Shown here: piece by piece, positions 6,499-13,947 of the stretch
Numbering within the stretch: the first letter of the stretch is position 1
Layout of the letters: each line of letters opens with the position of its first letter
Assembly: GCA_003513845.1 (NCBI GenBank)
Contig: DOTB01000054.1
Location: 1 to 21,035, forward strand
Reading direction: 5' to 3'
DNA: 21,035 bases
Source: Candidatus Atribacteria bacterium
Lineage (GTDB): Bacteria > Atribacterota > Phoenicimicrobiia > Phoenicimicrobiales > Phoenicimicrobiaceae
Notes under the pieces: generated by a model
What the model was told of the DNA's origin: nothing
The model's database searches: none
The model's input: the letters and a program-made list of their open reading frames with translations, nothing else
Position numbers and translations under genes: made by a program

Positions 6499-7347
6499 TT
6501 GAATAGTAAAGAAACGTGGATAGAAGAGAAGTTTGAGATTAAAAAAGGAAGAGCTTTAAAAATAAGGATTACAAAATCTCTGGAAAAGATAAAATCAGAA
6601 TTTCAAGAGATTGAAGTTGTAGAAAGTCAGTCCTTTGGTAAGATTTTACTTATTGACGGAGTTATTATGCTTACTGAAGCAGATGAATTCTGTTATCATG
6701 AAATGATTGTCCATACCCCTTTATGTGTGCATCAAAAAGCTCAGAAGGTTTTGGTAATTGGTGGAGGGGATGGAGGAACCGTAAGAGAAATATTAAAGCA
6801 CGATAGGGTAAAAGAAATAGAAGTCTGCGAAATTGACGAAAAAGTGATAGAGGTTTGTAAGAAGCATTTTCCTAATTTAGCCAATAGTTTTGATGACCCC
6901 AAAGTGAAAGTATATTGTGAAGATGGTAATAAATTCATAAAAACGCGCAAAAATAAATATGATATAATAATCGTTGATTCTTCAGATCCTATAGGTCCTG
7001 CTGAAGTTTTATTTAGGCGTGAATTTTATGAAGCAATGCATCAGGCCTTAAAAGATGATGGAATTGTAGTTACCCAAGCAGAATCGTTCTTTTACCATGA
7101 AAAAATCATTAAATCGCTATTCTCTTTTATAAAAGAGATATATCCTATTTCGGAATACTATTATACTATGGTACCTACTTATCCAAGTGGAGTGATTGGT
7201 TTCACTTTCTGTTCTAAAAAATATCATCCTCTAAACGATTTTAACCAATCAGAAGCTTTAAAGCTTACCGATTTAAAATATTATAATAAAGATATCCATA
7301 GAGCATCTTTTGTTCTTCCAACTTTTGCTAAAGGTTATAAAGGTTAA
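6499..7347 (+). CDS. speE: Spermidine synthase (polyamine aminopropyltransferase)
   Basis: Transfers the aminopropyl group of decarboxylated AdoMet to putrescine, or to a related amine, releasing methylthioadenosine. The N-terminal beta domain is followed by a Rossmann methyltransferase-like core: GGGDGG at 88-93, the ribose-binding acidic end of CEIDEKVIEVCKKHFP (110-125), and the active-site loop DSSDPIGPAEVLF (160-172) with Asp160 and Asp163. The C-terminal VPTYPSGVIGFTF is also typical. The length of 282 residues is normal. The start is TTG 6499, supported by AAGGAG (6484-6489) 9 bases upstream. It follows the SpeD paralogue by 5 bases, so donor synthesis, a possible amine-forming enzyme and the transferase are encoded together. 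Substrate choice among putrescine, agmatine and others cannot be read from the sequence. Confidence 0.95.
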   Translation: MNSKETWIEEKFEIKKGRALKIRITKSLEKIKSEFQEIEVVESQSFGKILLIDGVIMLTEADEFCYHEMIVHTPLCVHQKAQKVLVIGGGDGGTVREILKHDRVKEIEVCEIDEKVIEVCKKHFPNLANSFDDPKVKVYCEDGNKFIKTRKNKYDIIIVDSSDPIGPAEVLFRREFYEAMHQALKDDGIVVTQAESFFYHEKIIKSLFSFIKEIYPISEYYYTMVPTYPSGVIGFTFCSKKYHPLNDFNQSEALKLTDLKYYNKDIHRASFVLPTFAKGYKG

Positions 7348-7387
7348 AGCATAAATTACTTTTTATAGTTTAATTAAGAGGCATAAA

Positions 7388-8203
7388 GTGAACGAACAAC
7401 CAATTGGTTTTTTGGATTCAGGCTTGGGGGGGTTATCGGTAGTAAAAGAAGTCAAAAAAATACTTCCCCGAGAAAACATTGAATATTTTGCTGATAACCA
7501 GCGTCAACCCTATGGCGAAAAAAGTCAAAACGAACTTATAAATTATACTCTTCAAATAATCAATTTTCTTATAAAAAAAAGAATTAAAGCTTGTGTTATA
7601 GCTTGTAATACAGCTACAGCTGCCAGTCTAAAACAAGCAAGAGAATGTTTTTCCCTTCCTATAATTGGAGTTATCCAACCGGCAGTTTGGGATGCAGTGA
7701 AGAAAACCTTAAATAAGAGAATTGGAGTTATAGCTACCGAGTTTACCATAAAAAACGAAGTTTATCCAAAAGAGATTAAAAAAATTGCTCCTGAAATAGA
7801 AGTTTTTTCTAATTTTTGCCCCAAATTTGTACCTTTGGTAGAAGCTGGCAAATTTAACACACCTGAAACTTACAAAGTTGCCCAAAAATATTTAAAACCT
7901 TTAAAAGAAGCACAAATTGATACTTTAATATTAGGCTGCACTCACTATTCTTTCTTAAAAGAAATTATTTCTGAGATTATGGGTCCAGGAGTAACACTCA
8001 TAGATCCAGCGATGAGCACTTCTATAATATTAAAAGAAGCTCTTAATCAAGAGAGACTCTTAAAAGGAGAAGGGGAAAGTAAAGAAAATTACTATACCAC
8101 AGGTTTACCAGAGAAAGTAGAAAAAATCGCTAAAATCATTCTCGATAGTCATAGTTTTGAAATCCAAAAGGTAAAATTAGAAGAATTAGAACAAAATATT
8201 TGA
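7388..8203 (+). CDS. murI: Glutamate racemase
   Basis: Interconverts L- and D-glutamate for peptidoglycan in the cytoplasm, without a cofactor, using two cysteines. The N-terminal PIGFLDSGLGGLSV gives Asp10 and Ser11; the first catalytic Cys73 lies in IACNTATAAS and the second, Cys184, in ILGCTHYSFL. DNQRQPYGEKS (36-46) corresponds to the family's substrate loop. The 271 residues are normal and both cysteines are present, so the enzyme should be active. The start is GTG 7388, with AAGAGG (7376-7381) 6 bases upstream. It lies 40 bases after speE on the same strand with no terminator between them, and is likely the last gene of that operon. Its presence implies a peptidoglycan wall. An aspartate racemase of the same superfamily is less likely, given the DSGxGG motif. 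Confidence 0.95.
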   Translation: MNEQPIGFLDSGLGGLSVVKEVKKILPRENIEYFADNQRQPYGEKSQNELINYTLQIINFLIKKRIKACVIACNTATAASLKQARECFSLPIIGVIQPAVWDAVKKTLNKRIGVIATEFTIKNEVYPKEIKKIAPEIEVFSNFCPKFVPLVEAGKFNTPETYKVAQKYLKPLKEAQIDTLILGCTHYSFLKEIISEIMGPGVTLIDPAMSTSIILKEALNQERLLKGEGESKENYYTTGLPEKVEKIAKIILDSHSFEIQKVKLEELEQNI

Positions 8204-8460
8204 TTAATATTTATTAATATTAAAGTAAACTCTATCATTGTAATTAGATATAAATTAAAAAAATAGTAATTTATTGTTTCGACTTTTAACTCCTAGCTCT
8301 TTACTATAAATGTTTATCTATTAGTTCTTAATTAACTAATGCAATATACATCCACTTTTTTCTTTAAGAATTAAAACTTTCAAATTGAACTCAAAGTCAA
8401 TTGATTATCACATATTACTCATTACTTATCACCAAATTTTATATGAGATAAGAATTAATA
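8204..8460. other. Gene-free gap between murI and ilvE
   Basis: This AT-rich stretch has no credible ORF, no U-run terminator and no T-box or leader-peptide signature before ilvE. It contains a few words shared with other gaps, for example GACTTTTAACTC at 8280-8291, also found near 4065-4076. It appears to be decayed repeat material. Confidence 0.45.
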
Positions 8461-8481
8461 TATGTAATTTTTATAAAAATG

Positions 8482-8490
8482 TGTTAAAAT
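8482..8490 (+). promoter_or_regulatory. Probable ilvE promoter, extended -10
   Basis: TGTTAAAAT combines a TGn extension with a TAAAAT -10 (8485-8490). No convincing -35 is present. The predicted start near 8497 leaves a leader of about 30 bases containing the AGGGGG Shine-Dalgarno (8513-8518). The pattern matches the extended -10 ahead of guaA and the upstream one ahead of speD. Confidence 0.5.
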
Positions 8491-8527
8491 TATCTTAAAA
8501 TTAATTTTGACTAGGGGGTAAATAAAA

Positions 8528-9436
8528 ATGAAAGCAGACAAAATCTGGATGGATGGAAAAATGGTCGATTGGGATAAAGCCCAAGTTCATATCTGTACTC
8601 ATGCCTTGCACTATGGAAGTGGAGTATTTGAAGGTATAAGGGCATATGAGACAGATAAGGGAACAGCAGTCTTTAGATTGAAAGAACATATTGATCGTCT
8701 ATTTAATTCTGCAAAGATATTAAAATTGGATGTTCCTTTTAATAAGGAACAGATTAGGCAAGCTATCAAAGATACCATAAAAGAAAACAATCTTAAAAGT
8801 TGTTATATCCGCCCTTTGATTTATCGGGGGTTTAAAGAATTGGGCGTAAATCCATTCAAATGTCCGGTAAATTGTGCTATCGCTGTCTGGGAATGGGGTG
8901 CTTACTTAGGGGAAGAGGCGTTAGCCAAAGGAATTAAGACTAAAATTTCAAGTTATGCTCGAAATTATATTAATTCAACATCTCAAAAGGCAAAAATTTG
9001 CGCAAATTATATTAATTCTATATTTGCTAAGATGGAGGCAATTGAAGCAGGAGTAGATGAAGCAATTTTATTAGATACCAGAGGTTATGTTACTGAAGGG
9101 TCAGGTGAAAATTTATTCTGGATTAGAAATGGTATAATTTATACTACTCCTACTGCCACAGTATTAGAAGGAATTACTCGGGATTCTATAATAAAAATTG
9201 CTGATGATTTAGGTTACAAGGTCCAGGAAAAATATACAGGACGTGATGAACTTTATATTTCTGAAGAAGTCTTTTTTGCTGGCACTGCTGCAGAAGTAAC
9301 TCCTATTAGAGAGATTGACAACTACCAGATTGGAGAAGGTAAGCGCGGGCCAATAACTGAGAAAATACAAAAGAAATTTTTTGACATTGTTAAGGGGAAA
9401 GATGAAGAGTATTCCGATTGGCTTGATTACGTCTAA
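8528..9436 (+). CDS. ilvE: Branched-chain amino acid aminotransferase
   Basis: A PLP class IV aminotransferase making leucine, isoleucine and valine from their 2-oxo acids with glutamate. MDGKMVDWDKAQVHICTHAL (8-27) and YGSGVFEGIRAY (29-40) are family signatures. The PLP lysine is Lys156 in SQKAKICANY, TEGSGENLFWIRNG (189-202) binds the cofactor phosphate, and LEGITRD follows. SGTAAEVTP-like and EGKRGPITEKIQ segments complete the C-terminal half. At 302 residues it matches the IlvE group closely; D-amino-acid transaminase and aminodeoxychorismate lyase are shorter and differ in these motifs. The ATG at 8528 has AGGGGG 9 bases upstream. The next gene is an aspartate-type aminotransferase 93 bases downstream on the same strand, and the two are probably co-transcribed. 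Confidence 0.94.
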   Translation: MKADKIWMDGKMVDWDKAQVHICTHALHYGSGVFEGIRAYETDKGTAVFRLKEHIDRLFNSAKILKLDVPFNKEQIRQAIKDTIKENNLKSCYIRPLIYRGFKELGVNPFKCPVNCAIAVWEWGAYLGEEALAKGIKTKISSYARNYINSTSQKAKICANYINSIFAKMEAIEAGVDEAILLDTRGYVTEGSGENLFWIRNGIIYTTPTATVLEGITRDSIIKIADDLGYKVQEKYTGRDELYISEEVFFAGTAAEVTPIREIDNYQIGEGKRGPITEKIQKKFFDIVKGKDEEYSDWLDYV

Positions 9437-9458
9437 TATATCTGAAAATAGCATATGA

Positions 9459-9496
9459 AGTTTACTCCCCTGACAGTCCTGTTTTAGATTGAAAAA
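9459..9496 (+). repeat. Element shared with the ligA leader, copy 1
   Basis: The segment around ACTCCCCTGACAGTCCTGTT, followed by TAGATTGA, closely matches 15168-15210 ahead of ligA. Here the hairpin-forming bases are degenerate, so the foldback seen at ligA is weak. It lies between ilvE and the downstream aminotransferase. The function is unknown. Confidence 0.5.
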
Positions 9497-9529
9497 TAAT
9501 TAATAAATAAATTGGAAGGATGATAGAAA

Positions 9530-10717
9530 ATGACTATTTCTGACAGAGTAAGAAATATAAATCCCTCCCAAACTTTAGCAATTACTGCACAAGCACTTAA
9601 AATGAAGAGAGAGGGAAAAAAGGTAATTAGTTTTGCTGCAGGTGAACCAGATTTTGACACCCCAGAAAATATTAAAAAAGAGGCTATTTCCGCCATTAAA
9701 AATGGTTTTACTAAGTACACTGCAAGTTCGGGGATAATTGAGTTGAAAGAAGCCATAATTGAAAAGTTAAAAAAAGATAATTATGTAGAATATAAAACTT
9801 CAGAAATTATTATTTCTAACGGAGCAAAACAATGCCTGTTTAATGCTATATTAACTCTATGTAATCCGGGCGATGAGGTATTATTACCTACTCCCTGCTG
9901 GGTTAGTTATACAGAACAGATTAAATTTGCGCAAGCAGTTCCTATTTTTATAAAAACTAACCAAGAAGAAGATTTTAAATTGTTAGCTGCTCAAGTTGAA
10001 GAGAAAATTTCCCCCAGAACCAAATTGCTTATTCTAAATAGCCCTAATAATCCTACCGGTGCGGTTTATGAGCCAGAAGAACTAAAAAAAATTGCTCAAC
10101 TTCTTTTAAAATATAATATCTATTGCCTATGTGATGAAATATACGAGAAATTAATTTATGATAATGCTGAACATTTAACCATTGCATCTTTGAGTAAAGA
10201 AGTAAAAGAGAAAATCATTATTATAAATGGTGTCTCTAAATCTTATGCAATGACTGGTTGGAGAATTGGTTATGCTGCAGGTCCAGAAGAAATTATTTCA
10301 GGGATGTCTAAAATCCAGGGTCATAGCACTTCTAATCCTAATTCCATAGCTCAAAAAGCAAGTGTAGAAGCCTTACTGGGAAGGCAAGACACTATTGAAG
10401 CGATGAGAAAAGCCTTTGATGAGAGAAGGAAATATATGGTAGAAAGGTTAAATAAAATAGAAGGAGTTTCCTGTCTTGCTCCATCTGGAGCTTTTTATGC
10501 CTTTCCCAATGTAAGTAAAATATTAAAAAAGGGTATTGAATATAACGGTAAAAAGATTGATAATTCTTTTGATCTTTCAAATTTTATTTTACAGGAAGCT
10601 GAAGTTGCCTTAATTCCAGGTAGTGCTTTTGAAGCTGAAGGATATCTGAGGTTGTCATACGCTGCATCTTTAGAAGATATTAAAGAGGGGTTGAGTAGGA
10701 TAGAAAATATTTTATGA
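9530..10717 (+). CDS. Class I/II PLP aminotransferase, aspartate aminotransferase type
   Basis: Probably transfers amino groups between aspartate or related amino acids and 2-oxoglutarate. It belongs to the thermophile/Bacillus-type aspartate aminotransferase group: FAAGEPDFDTPENI (35-48) is the substrate-side signature, SPNNPTG (171-177) contains the PLP-contacting Asn, CDEIYEKLIY (201-210) carries Asp202 and Tyr205, the Schiff-base lysine is Lys237 in SKSYAMTGWRIGY, and Arg245 lies in the same motif. The 395 residues are full length. ATG 9530 has GGAAGGA (9514-9520) 9 bases upstream. A role beside ilvE would be amino-group supply or a related amino-acid transamination. Substrate cannot be fixed from motifs; an aromatic or prephenate aminotransferase of the same subgroup is possible. 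Confidence 0.92.
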   Translation: MTISDRVRNINPSQTLAITAQALKMKREGKKVISFAAGEPDFDTPENIKKEAISAIKNGFTKYTASSGIIELKEAIIEKLKKDNYVEYKTSEIIISNGAKQCLFNAILTLCNPGDEVLLPTPCWVSYTEQIKFAQAVPIFIKTNQEEDFKLLAAQVEEKISPRTKLLILNSPNNPTGAVYEPEELKKIAQLLLKYNIYCLCDEIYEKLIYDNAEHLTIASLSKEVKEKIIIINGVSKSYAMTGWRIGYAAGPEEIISGMSKIQGHSTSNPNSIAQKASVEALLGRQDTIEAMRKAFDERRKYMVERLNKIEGVSCLAPSGAFYAFPNVSKILKKGIEYNGKKIDNSFDLSNFILQEAEVALIPGSAFEAEGYLRLSYAASLEDIKEGLSRIENIL

Positions 10718-10860
10718 TATTAACGATTAAATAGTTGTTAGTGAATAGCATAATTAGTATATAGTATCTAGTATCGAGTATATAGTAAAGAGATTGTAAG
10801 GTAGAAATTAGAAGTCAGAAACTAGAAAATAATCATAGTGCGTATCAAGTATCATATGAA
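10718..10860. repeat. Degenerate word tract after the aminotransferase gene
   Basis: Starting within a few bases of the stop codon, the sequence consists of TAGTTGTTAGTGAATAG and TAGTATATAGTATCTAGTAT-like words, then GAAGTCAGAAACTAG (10811-10825) and GTATCAAGTATCATA. The same vocabulary follows guaA, purA, pcrA and ligA. No ORF or terminator is seen. Confidence 0.5.
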
Positions 10861-10877
10861 AAAAATAAAAATCAGGA

Positions 10878-11087
10878 GTAGGGGTACAATGCATCGTGCC
10901 CACAAGAGCCAGAAGGCAAAGGCAAAAAAGAAAAGATAGATTCCCATTTCCATGGGAATTACAAAATGGGGTGCGGGGATGACCCTAGTGAAGTAAGGCT
11001 TCACGGGGCAGACAAATGTAGGGGTTCGATTTATCGAACCCGCTAAAGAAAACTACAAAAACAAGCCAGGTCGGGTAAATTCGAGCC
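10878..11087 (+). repeat. Composite of short palindromes, copy A
   Basis: Several small palindromes stand in a fixed order: one around ATGCAT (10881-10901), one with TTCCC/GGGAA arms after GATAGA (10935-10959), GTAGGGG followed by the perfect 9-base arms GGGTTCGAT and ATCGAACCC (11022-11041), and a weaker GGTCGGGTAAATTCGAGCC (11069-11087). The same four elements occur in the same order at 17812-17969. This suggests two diverged copies of one composite. It ends about 40 bases before the Mut7-C-like gene. Confidence 0.65.
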
Positions 11088-11125
11088 AAAAAAATCCAAG
11101 GAGTGTAATCCCCCAATATAGGCTT

Positions 11126-11578
11126 ATGAAAGATAAACGCTTCGTAGTTTATAGATTGCGAAAATTAGCAATATTACTCAGGATTTTAGGTTTAGATGTA
11201 CTATATTCGCAAAATGAAGATTATATATCAGTTATTAATTTTGCGGGAAGAGCACATAGGATTTTAATATCCAGGGTAAAGTTTTTAAGAAAATTGCCCT
11301 GGATATTTTATCTTATCAGCAACGACCTTGATGAACAATTAGAACAGATCGTAAAAGGATTAGAGTTAAAAATCGAGAAAAATAATTTGTTTACCCGGTG
11401 CTCAGCTTGCAATAATCTTTTGCAAGAAGTTCAGGAAGAAGAAATTAAAAATGAAGTACCAAATGATGTTTGCAGGAAAGGTTACTGGTTTAAAAAATGT
11501 TCTAATTGTGGAAAGATTTTTTGGAATGGAAATCATATGATTACTCTAAAAGAAAAATTTAAAAAATTAAACATATAA
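11126..11578 (+). CDS. Mut7-C-like protein (PIN-related fold plus zinc ribbon) with altered active site
   Basis: The 150 residues follow the layout of the Mut7-C RNase family (formerly DUF82): an N-terminal LRKLAILLRILGLDVLY segment, a RILISR strand near 46-51, and a C-terminal zinc ribbon with RCSACN and KKCSNCGKIFWNGNHM. The ribbon's cysteine pairs and the W-x-G-x-H ending are intact. However, the family usually has acidic residues in its first strand (LVDxMLG type) and in TRD; here those positions read VVYRLRK and ISRVK. The protein may thus be catalytically inactive, or a binding protein. ATG 11126 has only a weak upstream AGG, and in-frame upstream codons offer no alternative start. A palindrome composite ends 40 bases upstream, so the native leader may have been replaced. 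pcrA follows after 39 bases, probably in the same transcript. Family assignment is from memory of the motif pattern. Confidence 0.75.
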   Translation: MKDKRFVVYRLRKLAILLRILGLDVLYSQNEDYISVINFAGRAHRILISRVKFLRKLPWIFYLISNDLDEQLEQIVKGLELKIEKNNLFTRCSACNNLLQEVQEEEIKNEVPNDVCRKGYWFKKCSNCGKIFWNGNHMITLKEKFKKLNI

Positions 11579-11617
11579 AAAAAATTAATTATACAGAATA
11601 ATTTAAGAGAAAAGATT

Positions 11618-13777
11618 GTGAAGATAAAAATGAAAATGTTAGAGAATCTGAACATCAAGCAACAAGAAGCAGTAAAAGCTGAAAATGCCCCAATATTGGT
11701 TATTGCCGGAGCAGGTAGTGGAAAAACAAAGGTACTAACTCATAGGATTGCTTATTTAGTCTTTGAAAAGAAGATAAATTCAGGTAATATATTGGCAGTA
11801 ACCTTTACCAATAAAGCAGCCCAAGAAATGAGAGATAGAATTGAATTATTAAGTAAAGAAATTTATGATCAGAGAATAATGAAAGATTTATGGATGGGAA
11901 CATTTCATTCAATCTGTGCCCGAATTTTACGTCGAGAGATAGAGGCTTTAGGTTATGATAAAGATTTTGTGATATACGATAAAGCAGACCAATTAAGTCT
12001 GATAAAAAGATGTCTCAATATTCTTGATTTAGATAATAAAAGATATAGTCCTAATATTATTTCATCTATTATAGATAAAGCCAAAAATAACTTAGAAGAT
12101 GTTGAATTATTTGAATATAATGCTATGAATTATTTTAGTAAAATTGTAACAAAAGTATATAGACAATATCAAGAAGAATTGTTCGAAAACAACGCCCTAG
12201 ATTTTGGTGATTTAATTTTATTAACAGTAAGACTCTTAAAGGAAAGACCTAAAATTTTAGAATACTATCAGGATAAGTTTAGATACATTTTGGTAGATGA
12301 ATATCAAGATATAAATTTCGCGCAATATAAATTGATAAAATTACTTTCTGAAAAATATTATAATTTATTCGTAGTAGGAGACCCTGATCAGAGTATTTAT
12401 AAATTTAGAGGAGCTGATTTGAGTAATATTTTGAGATTTGAAAAGGATTTTCCTCGTAGTAAAGTTATTAAATTAGAACAGAATTATCGATCTACTCAGA
12501 TTATATTAGATGGAGCAACGAATTTAATAAGAAATAATAAAAACCGAAAAGAAAAAAAACTTTGGACTGATAAAAAAGGTGGGCAAAAAATAAGATGTTA
12601 TGAAGCATCAAGTGCACTTGATGAGGCAGTATTTGTAGGGCAGGAGATTATGAAAATAAATAAAAGAGAAAATAAGGCTTTTAAGGACTTTGCCATTCTG
12701 TATAGGACTAATGCTCAATCTCGGTCATTTGAGGAGATTTTTAATAAACAAGGAATTCCTTTTAAGGTAGTAGGAGGTTTAAGATTTTATGAGAGAAAAG
12801 AAGTAAAAGATGTTTTAGCGTATCTTCGCTTTATACAAGACCAGAAAGATTGGGTAAGTTTTTTAAGAATTATTAATAATAATAAATGGGGAATTGGCAA
12901 AGTCACTCTATCTAAATTAGAAGGTTTGGCAAAAAAGTATAATTTAAATTATCACCAGGCTTTGAAACAACATTTAAAGATAATAAATATGTCTATAAAT
13001 AGGGTAGAAAAAATAAAATATTTTATTTCTTTAATTGATGAATTTAATAAAAAGAAAGATAGGATTAAAGGAAGTGAAATATTAACCGAATTAATACAGA
13101 AGATTGATTATTATACAGAACTGAAAAAAGAGGGAGAATTTAAAGCACAAACCAAGATCGAAAATGTAAAAGAATTAATATTGGCAATTCAAGAATTTGA
13201 AGAAGAAAATGAGGATAAATCATTAAGTGCCTTTTTAGAATACGTTGCTTTGATTACTGATATAGATCTTTATAGAGGAGAAGAAGATGCTGTAACAGTG
13301 ATGACCTTACATAGTGCAAAAGGATTGGAATTTCCAGTGGTTTTTATTACTGGCTTTGAGGAAGGTATATTTCCGCATTCCCGCTCAATAAATAGTGAAG
13401 AAGAGTTAGAAGAAGAAAGAAGACTATGTTATGTGGGAATGACCAGAGCTAAGGAAAAGTTATATTTAACTTATGCCTGGAGAAGAAATTTAAATGGTAG
13501 CACTCTGTTTAATAGTGTTTCACGGTTTATAAATGAAATTCCCAGAGACCTCCAAGAAAATGTAAGTGTAGAAAAAGGAGAAAAAATTCCTTCCCATAAC
13601 AAAAGAAGGGAACCAATTAATGTAGAAGTGGGAAACAAAATAAAACACTTAGATTGGGGAATAGGTACAATAATAGATAAAATAAGCACCGAAAATGATA
13701 TCTTTATTACTGTGGATTTTGAAAAAGTGGGATTAAAAAAGCTGTCAATGAAATATGCACCATTGGAGAAAATATAA
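11618..13777 (+). CDS. pcrA: ATP-dependent DNA helicase, PcrA/UvrD type
   Basis: A superfamily 1A 3'-5' helicase for nucleotide-excision repair, plasmid/rolling-circle replication and clearing of RNA polymerase. All motifs are visible in order: the Q-motif LNIKQQEAV, Walker A GAGSGKT (31-37), TFTNKAAQEM, GTFHSICARIL, Walker B DEYQD (227-231), GDPDQSIYKFRGAD, LEQNYRST, VMTLHSAKGLEFPVVF and YVGMTRAKEKLYL. The C-terminal WGIGTIIDK region resembles the Tudor-like RNA-polymerase-binding domain of PcrA. The length of 719 residues is normal. The frame opens at GTG 11618; ATG 11630 and ATG 11636 are also possible, and none has a strong Shine-Dalgarno. It is encoded 39 bases after the Mut7-C-like gene and is separated from ligA by a minus-strand gene, whereas pcrA and ligA are adjacent in many Firmicutes. 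Confidence 0.96.
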   Translation: MKIKMKMLENLNIKQQEAVKAENAPILVIAGAGSGKTKVLTHRIAYLVFEKKINSGNILAVTFTNKAAQEMRDRIELLSKEIYDQRIMKDLWMGTFHSICARILRREIEALGYDKDFVIYDKADQLSLIKRCLNILDLDNKRYSPNIISSIIDKAKNNLEDVELFEYNAMNYFSKIVTKVYRQYQEELFENNALDFGDLILLTVRLLKERPKILEYYQDKFRYILVDEYQDINFAQYKLIKLLSEKYYNLFVVGDPDQSIYKFRGADLSNILRFEKDFPRSKVIKLEQNYRSTQIILDGATNLIRNNKNRKEKKLWTDKKGGQKIRCYEASSALDEAVFVGQEIMKINKRENKAFKDFAILYRTNAQSRSFEEIFNKQGIPFKVVGGLRFYERKEVKDVLAYLRFIQDQKDWVSFLRIINNNKWGIGKVTLSKLEGLAKKYNLNYHQALKQHLKIINMSINRVEKIKYFISLIDEFNKKKDRIKGSEILTELIQKIDYYTELKKEGEFKAQTKIENVKELILAIQEFEEENEDKSLSAFLEYVALITDIDLYRGEEDAVTVMTLHSAKGLEFPVVFITGFEEGIFPHSRSINSEEELEEERRLCYVGMTRAKEKLYLTYAWRRNLNGSTLFNSVSRFINEIPRDLQENVSVEKGEKIPSHNKRREPINVEVGNKIKHLDWGIGTIIDKISTENDIFITVDFEKVGLKKLSMKYAPLEKI

Positions 13778-13779
13778 TA

Positions 13780-13816
13780 AATAGTCGTTAGTAAATAGTG
13801 AATAGTCGTTAGTAAA
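13780..13816 (+). repeat. Two direct copies of a 16-base word after pcrA
   Basis: AATAGTCGTTAGTAAA occurs at 13780-13795 and again at 13801-13816, a period of 21 bases. It begins 2 bases after the pcrA stop and belongs to the word family seen after other stop codons here. Confidence 0.7.
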
Positions 13817-13819
13817 GAC

Positions 13820-13849
13820 AAAAGGGTACGAATTAATTGTACCCTTTTT
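13820..13849. terminator. Bidirectional rho-independent terminator between pcrA and the prolyl isomerase gene
   Basis: AAAAGGGTAC (13820-13829) pairs perfectly with GTACCCTTTT (13839-13848) around a 9-base loop, with T residues on the right and A residues on the left. It can therefore end the pcrA transcript on the plus strand and the convergent isomerase transcript on the minus strand. Confidence 0.8.
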
Positions 13850-13880
13850 AATTCTATACACTATACTTTACCCATTATTG

Positions 13881-13899
13881 GGGCGTATTAAATACGTCT
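13881..13899. repeat. Short palindrome resembling the GTAGGGG elements
   Basis: GGGCGTATT, a single base, then AATACGTC forms a small palindrome (perfect inner arms 13884-13889 and 13891-13896) preceded by a G-run. It looks like a diverged single unit of the palindrome family at 11018-11043 and 17912-17969. Confidence 0.35.
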
Positions 13900-13947
13900 T
13901 TCTAACCTACTTTTTTCTCTTTTCTTTTCTTCACTATATACTCGATA

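Noticed and set aside
8204..8527. T-box or leader peptide ahead of ilvE
   Set aside because: No T-box signature sequence, specifier stem or run of branched-chain codons is present, and the predicted transcript leader is only about 30 bases.
13471..13821. Minus-strand ORF of 116 codons opposite the end of pcrA
   Set aside because: It is antisense to the conserved motif VI and C-terminal domain of PcrA and has no homologue I recognise.
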